Shown piece after piece: positions 59,842 to 64,000 of a DNA stretch of 64,000 nucleotides (positions are counted from its first letter, which is position 1; each line of letters begins with the position of its first letter). The notes under the pieces are model-generated. The model made no database searches and was not told the origin of the DNA. It saw nothing but the letters and a program-made list of their open reading frames with translations. The position numbers were made by a program, and so were the translations under genes. Source of the DNA: Peptococcus niger (lineage in GTDB: Bacteria > Bacillota > Peptococcia > Peptococcales > Peptococcaceae); assembly GCF_900101835.1 (NCBI RefSeq), contig NZ_FNAF01000006.1, positions 49,345 to 113,344 on the forward strand. Direction: 5' to 3'.

Positions 59842-62800
59842 GCCTTACCTCCCCCTTGTGCTGTAAAGGCAACATCATCATAAGGCAGGTAAAGACGCAA
59901 CTCTTTTAATACCGCCTCCGACTGCGCCACATTGTACTGGGCGTCCAACCGCAGCAATTTTTTCTCACTCGGATAATAAAAATACACCGGCTGGCTGCCC
60001 TTGTGCCCCTGCAAAACCGCTAGAAGTTCTTCCTCCTGGTGCTTGCTGTGCACCTTGACAAAAAGGGCCAGATTCCCCTGCAGCTTGGAAGCTGCCGGTT
60101 CCGCCCCCTCTTCCACCGCTGCCGAGGAGGACTGAAGCTCGTTTAAGGGACGAATGTCATTGACAAAGCATTTCTTTTCGTCTTCTTCCGGCTGATACTT
60201 GCCGCTGATGAGGACAATTTCGCCATCTTCCAAGTACCGGCGCAAATCGCTTAAGGCCCGCGGAAAAACGAGCAAATTTAAGCTGCCTGTTTCATCTTCA
60301 AGGCTGGCATAAGCCATCAAGTCCCCCTTCTTGGTGGTTTGAAAACGAACACCCGATAAAATCCCGCCCAGGGTAATGCGCTGGCCCTCCTGCCGGTCTT
60401 CTAAGTCGGCAATGGTGCCGGACCGATGACGCCGCAGGATGTCCCGATAATTGTCCAGGGGATGACCGCTGACGTATATGCCCAGCAGCTCTTTTTCCAT
60501 GCGCAGGTGCTCTGCCTTGGCATAGTCTGCCACATCCGGCAGGGGAATGGTCGCCATCTGGGCCGCCGGGTCTATATCGGCCACATCGAAAAGAGAGACC
60601 TGGTCTGAATGGGTGGCCTTTTGCAGGGCCTGCCCTTCAGCCACACACTCGTTTAAAATCGCCAAAAGCGCCCGCTTATTCGGCGTAAGCGACTGAAAAG
60701 CCCCGCCCCGAATCAGACTTTCCAAGACCCGCTTGTTCACACCCCGCGACAGGTCTACCCGCCGGCAGAAATCCTGCAGCGATTGGAAGGGGCCCTCGGC
60801 TTCTCGTGCCTCTATAATGGCTGCCACCGGCCCATCGCCGACGCCGCGGATGGCCTTAAGGCCAAAGCGAATGCCGGTCGAGGTCACCGTAAAGCCATTG
60901 CCGCTTTCGTTAATGTCCGGCGGCAAAACGGGAATGCCCAAGTCCACACATTCCTTAATGTAGAAGGTCACCTTATCCGCATTGTCCACAAAGGAATTCA
61001 GCAATTCAGCCATAAATTCAGCCGGATAATGGCATTTAAGCCAGGCCGTTTGAAAGGCTAAGACCCCGTAAGCGGCACTGTGGCTCTTATTAAACCCGTA
61101 GCCGGCAAAGTACTCAATCAGTGAAAAAATATGCGCCGCCTGGTCCCGTTCGACGCCGTTCTTCTGAGCCCCTTCAATAAATTGGGTCCGAAAGCCCTCA
61201 ATGATTTCCGGTTTTTTCTTGCCCATGGCCCGGCGCAGCATGTCCGCTTCTCCTAAGCTGAAGCCGGACAAGCGGCTGGCAATCTGCATCACCTGCTCCT
61301 GGTAAAGGATGACCCCGTAGGTCGGCTCCAGAATGGTTTCCAAGAGGGGGTGGGGGTATTCAATCTCTTTTTCACCGTGCTTGCGCGCAATGAAATCATC
61401 AACCATACCGCTGCCCAGGGGGCCCGGTCGATACAGGGCCACCAAGGCGATGACGTCTTCCAGGGAAGTGGGCCTCAAGTCTTTAAGCACGACCCGTAAG
61501 CCACTGCCTTCCAACTGAAAAATGCCCAAAGAATCGCCGCGGGAAAGCATGGCGTAGGTATCCGGGTCATTTTCATCAATGGTCTGGAAGTCAACCCTTA
61601 CCCCGTGGCGGGCGGCAATCAATTCGATGGTCTTATTGACCACCGTCAGGGTCCGCAAGCCCAGGAAGTCCATTTTCAAAAGACCGATTTCCTCTACTTC
61701 ATCTTTTGAAAACTGGGTGATCACCGACCCGTCTTCACCGCCATTTTGCAGAGGCAGGTAACAATCCATCGGTTCACGGCTGATCACCACGCCTGCCGCA
61801 TGGGTGCCGGCATGGCGGGGCAGGCCTTCCAGCCGCTGGGCCATGCGAATCATGGCATCAATCCGCTCATCCTCTGCCATGGCCTGACGCAAGTCCGGCG
61901 CGGCACTCAAGGCCTTATCAAGGGTCATGCCCAATTCCATGGGAATCAGCTTGCAAACGCGGTTAACCGTTGACAGGGGCACATCCATAACCCGGCCAAC
62001 ATCCCGGACCGCCCCCCGCGCCGCCATGGTGCCGAAGGTGATGATCTGCGATACGTGGTCTGCCCCGTATTTGCGGGTTACATAGTCAATCACTTCACCG
62101 CGCCGCTCATAACAAAAGTCAATGTCAATGTCCGGCATGTTGACCCGTTCGGGATTTAAAAAGCGCTCAAAGAGCAGGTTGTAGCGGATTGGGTCCACTG
62201 CCGTAATCCCCAAGGCATAGGCCACCAGGCTGCCGGCCGCCGAGCCCCGTCCCGGGCCAACGTAAATGCCCTGGCGCTTGGCGTAGTCCACAAAATCCCA
62301 GACGATCAAAAAATAGGCTTCATACCCCATATGCCCGATAACCGACAGTTCCATATCTAAGCGCTCCAGCAAGGGGGCATCGACGGTATCGTAGCGGTCG
62401 GTCAAGCCTTGGAGGCAGAGCTGGCGCAAATACGCGCCGGTGCTGAGCCCGTCCGGGACCTCAAAATAGGGCATATGGTTGTGGCCAAAGACAAAGTCAA
62501 ATTGACAGCGGTCGGCGATGGCCACCGTCCGGTCTAAAGCCGCCGCCTGCCCGGGAAAAGCCGCCGCCATTTCATCATAACTTTTTAAATAAAACTCATT
62601 GTTGTCAAAGCGCATCCGGTCCGGATCATCTTGCCTTTTGCCGGTTTGAATGCAGAGCATCACATCCTGGACCTGGGCATCTTCCCGCTTGACGTAATGG
62701 TTGTCATTGGTGCAGACTGTTTCAAGGCCCAGGGCCCGGCTCAACCGCAGCAGGCCGTCATTAACCACCTGCTGTTCCGGCAGCCCGTGATTTTGCAGTT

Positions 62801-63320
62801 CCAAATAAAAATGCTCCGGCCCGAAGGTATCCCGGTACCATATCGCCGCTTCGCGGGCGCCTTCTTCATCGCCATTTAAGAGGCACTGAGGCAGTTCTCC
62901 GCCTAAGCAGGCCGATAAACAGATCAGCCCCTCGTGATGGGCGGCCAGCAAGTCCCGGTCCACCCGCGGCTTATAGTAAAATCCTTCCAAGTAGGACAGG
63001 GTGACGAGCTTGCACAAGTTATGGTAGCCGGTTTCATTCTCCGCTAATAAAATCAAGTGGTAGGGCTTTTCGTCGCGGCCGCCTTCTTTTTGAAACCGCG
63101 ACCGGCGCGCCACATAGACCTCACAGCCGATAATCGGCTTAATGCCGTTGGCGCGGCAGCTCTTATAAAATTGAACGGCGCCGTACATCACACCATGGTC
63201 GGTGATGGCCAGCGCCGGCATGCCCAGTTCCGCTGCTCGCTTCACCTCATCCTCTATCCGCCCCGCCCCGTCCAAGAGGCTGAAAGCGGTGTGGTTGTGC
63301 AAATGAACAAACGGTTTCAT
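59838..63320 (-). CDS. dnaE: DNA polymerase III subunit alpha
   Basis: The 1160-residue C-family replicative polymerase. An N-terminal PHP domain (VHLHNHTAFSLLDGAGRIED; MPALAITDHGVMYGA) is followed by the palm with catalytic aspartates in MPDIDIDFCYERR near residue 395, the fingers, the HhH region and a C-terminal OB fold (TLGGILSGVRFQTTKKGDLM). The PHP motif HNH and ITDHG are kept, so the domain may still bind metal. In Firmicutes DnaE often works beside PolC. ATG 63320; first gene of dnaE-pgpA-coaD. Confidence 0.96.
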   Translation of the reverse strand: MKPFVHLHNHTAFSLLDGAGRIEDEVKRAAELGMPALAITDHGVMYGAVQFYKSCRANGIKPIIGCEVYVARRSRFQKEGGRDEKPYHLILLAENETGYHNLCKLVTLSYLEGFYYKPRVDRDLLAAHHEGLICLSACLGGELPQCLLNGDEEGAREAAIWYRDTFGPEHFYLELQNHGLPEQQVVNDGLLRLSRALGLETVCTNDNHYVKREDAQVQDVMLCIQTGKRQDDPDRMRFDNNEFYLKSYDEMAAAFPGQAAALDRTVAIADRCQFDFVFGHNHMPYFEVPDGLSTGAYLRQLCLQGLTDRYDTVDAPLLERLDMELSVIGHMGYEAYFLIVWDFVDYAKRQGIYVGPGRGSAAGSLVAYALGITAVDPIRYNLLFERFLNPERVNMPDIDIDFCYERRGEVIDYVTRKYGADHVSQIITFGTMAARGAVRDVGRVMDVPLSTVNRVCKLIPMELGMTLDKALSAAPDLRQAMAEDERIDAMIRMAQRLEGLPRHAGTHAAGVVISREPMDCYLPLQNGGEDGSVITQFSKDEVEEIGLLKMDFLGLRTLTVVNKTIELIAARHGVRVDFQTIDENDPDTYAMLSRGDSLGIFQLEGSGLRVVLKDLRPTSLEDVIALVALYRPGPLGSGMVDDFIARKHGEKEIEYPHPLLETILEPTYGVILYQEQVMQIASRLSGFSLGEADMLRRAMGKKKPEIIEGFRTQFIEGAQKNGVERDQAAHIFSLIEYFAGYGFNKSHSAAYGVLAFQTAWLKCHYPAEFMAELLNSFVDNADKVTFYIKECVDLGIPVLPPDINESGNGFTVTSTGIRFGLKAIRGVGDGPVAAIIEAREAEGPFQSLQDFCRRVDLSRGVNKRVLESLIRGGAFQSLTPNKRALLAILNECVAEGQALQKATHSDQVSLFDVADIDPAAQMATIPLPDVADYAKAEHLRMEKELLGIYVSGHPLDNYRDILRRHRSGTIADLEDRQEGQRITLGGILSGVRFQTTKKGDLMAYASLEDETGSLNLLVFPRALSDLRRYLEDGEIVLISGKYQPEEDEKKCFVNDIRPLNELQSSSAAVEEGAEPAASKLQGNLALFVKVHSKHQEEELLAVLQGHKGSQPVYFYYPSEKKLLRLDAQYNVAQSEAVLKELRLYLPYDDVAFTAQGGGKA

Positions 63321-63418
63321 AGTCGTCCTTTCTATAACTAGGTCCAGGATAAAACAGAAAAATCATCGCAACAAGTTATTTTGATTATATCAAAGGGATA
63401 AAACCAATTCAATAAAAG

Positions 63419-63447
63419 ATACGCCGCGCGGAAAAACCGGCGGCGTA
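63419..63447 (-). terminator. Terminator of the SDR gene
   Basis: On the minus strand TACGCCGC ... GCGGCGTA is followed by TCTTTTATT, 16 bases after the SDR stop. Confidence 0.7.
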
Positions 63448-63463
63448 GGGTCAAGCCCGTCCT

Positions 63464-64000
63464 TTAGATGACAAAGCCTCCGGCCACGGTGAGAATCTGA
63501 CCGGTCATATAGGCGGCATCCTCTGACAATAGAAAGCGGGCATATTTAGCAATTTCTTCCGGTGAAGCGGCCCGCCCGAAAGGAATTTCCGCCAGCGTTG
63601 CCACCTGGTCCGCCGGGCTGAGGTGGTCAAACATCCGGGTGGCCACCACCCCCGGGGCCAGCGCATTAACCCGGATGCCGCTGTAGGACAACTCCTGGGC
63701 CAAGGCCTTGGTAAAGGCATCCACCGCCCCCTTAGAGGTGGAATAAGCCACTTCGCAGGAGGCCCCCCTGGCCCCCCAGATGGATGAAATGTTTAAGATG
63801 CTGCCATGTTTGGCGTGAATCAATTGGGGCAAGGCGGCCCGCACCATCAAAAAACTGCCCGTTACATTGACGGCTAAAATATCCTGCCAATGATCCATGT
63901 CCAAGTCCTGCAGCAAGCCATAATGGTCAATGCCTGCCGCATTCACCAAGGCATCCAGGGGCTCATGGTCCAAGAGCCGGTCAACCGTATCAAAAAGCCG
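63464..64000 (-). CDS. SDR-family oxidoreductase, C-terminal part (cut by window edge)
   Basis: The last 178 codons of a short-chain dehydrogenase are present; the N-terminus lies beyond base 64000. Visible are NAAGIDHYG, the catalytic Ser in ILNISSIWGARGA, Y-x3-K in VAYSTSKGAVDAF, the R-V-N-A-L-A-P-G motif and the FabG-type ending TGQILTVAGGFVI. It is FabG-like (3-oxoacyl-ACP reductase), but the family is too broad to fix the substrate without its neighbours. Confidence 0.88.
   Translation of the reverse strand, partial: RLFDTVDRLLDHEPLDALVNAAGIDHYGLLQDLDMDHWQDILAVNVTGSFLMVRAALPQLIHAKHGSILNISSIWGARGASCEVAYSTSKGAVDAFTKALAQELSYSGIRVNALAPGVVATRMFDHLSPADQVATLAEIPFGRAASPEEIAKYARFLLSEDAAYMTGQILTVAGGFVI

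Overview
The window looks like the chromosome of an anaerobic, low-oxygen-tolerance Firmicute (Clostridia-like). The evidence is a ctsR-mcsA-mcsB-clpC heat-shock operon, Veg, long-form HPF, HisG-short plus HisZ, RF2 with its CUU-UGA frameshift site, [FeFe]-hydrogenase maturases HydE/F/G and rubrerythrin. I cannot name the genus. Most genes are GC-rich; two stretches (about 5.64-14.9 kb and 31.5-35.6 kb) are visibly AT-rich and look acquired. I recognised no tRNA, rRNA or CRISPR array.

Layout. 1-3.1 kb: clpC (cut by the window edge), mcsB, mcsA and ctsR on the minus strand behind a CtsR-box promoter. 3.3-5.6 kb: uvrC and a small membrane protein. 5.6-9.0 kb: AT-rich set of LysR regulator, sodium:solute symporter and arginase-family ureohydrolase, which I read as uptake and hydrolysis of a guanidino compound. 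9.4-14.8 kb: AT-rich set of small ORFs, a permease and a beta-lactamase-fold hydrolase, divergent from an AraC regulator with a GH39-like C-terminus. 14.9-16.6 kb: rubrerythrin, veg, rplI. 16.7-23.5 kb: a tightly overlapped his operon (hisZGDCBAFIE) without hisH. 23.6-31.3 kb: PRiA4-type protein, ApbE lipoprotein, FetAB-like ABC pair, dicarboxylate-type symporter, nicotinamidase-like hydrolase, a DNA glycosylase-cupin fusion and an iron alcohol dehydrogenase.

31.5-35.6 kb is the most unusual part. It is a decayed island of toxin-tail fragments and small immunity-like genes, including four paralogous 60-residue proteins, YjcQ-type pseudogenes and two loci that read as Fst/par-type type I toxin-antitoxin systems. 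Each of those has a 31-residue hydrophobic toxin on the minus strand and a convergent RNA on the plus strand. Each RNA is complementary to its own toxin mRNA around the start codon, and the pairing sequence differs between the two loci.

35.7-44.6 kb: EamA transporter, a candidate free-standing structured RNA, an Ohr/OsmC protein, a sortase-type surface protein, hydrogenase maturation operon (regulator, hydE, hydG, hydF), an MFS transporter and a CGGC protein. 44.7-48.9 kb: folate operon (folC, folE, HD protein, folP, folBK fusion) behind a leader RNA ending in a terminator. 49.2-64.0 kb: housekeeping genes prfB, secA, an ArsR regulator, hpf, a coiled-coil protein, rsmD, recG, GNAT, HAD phosphatase, coaD, pgpA, dnaE and a partial SDR oxidoreductase.
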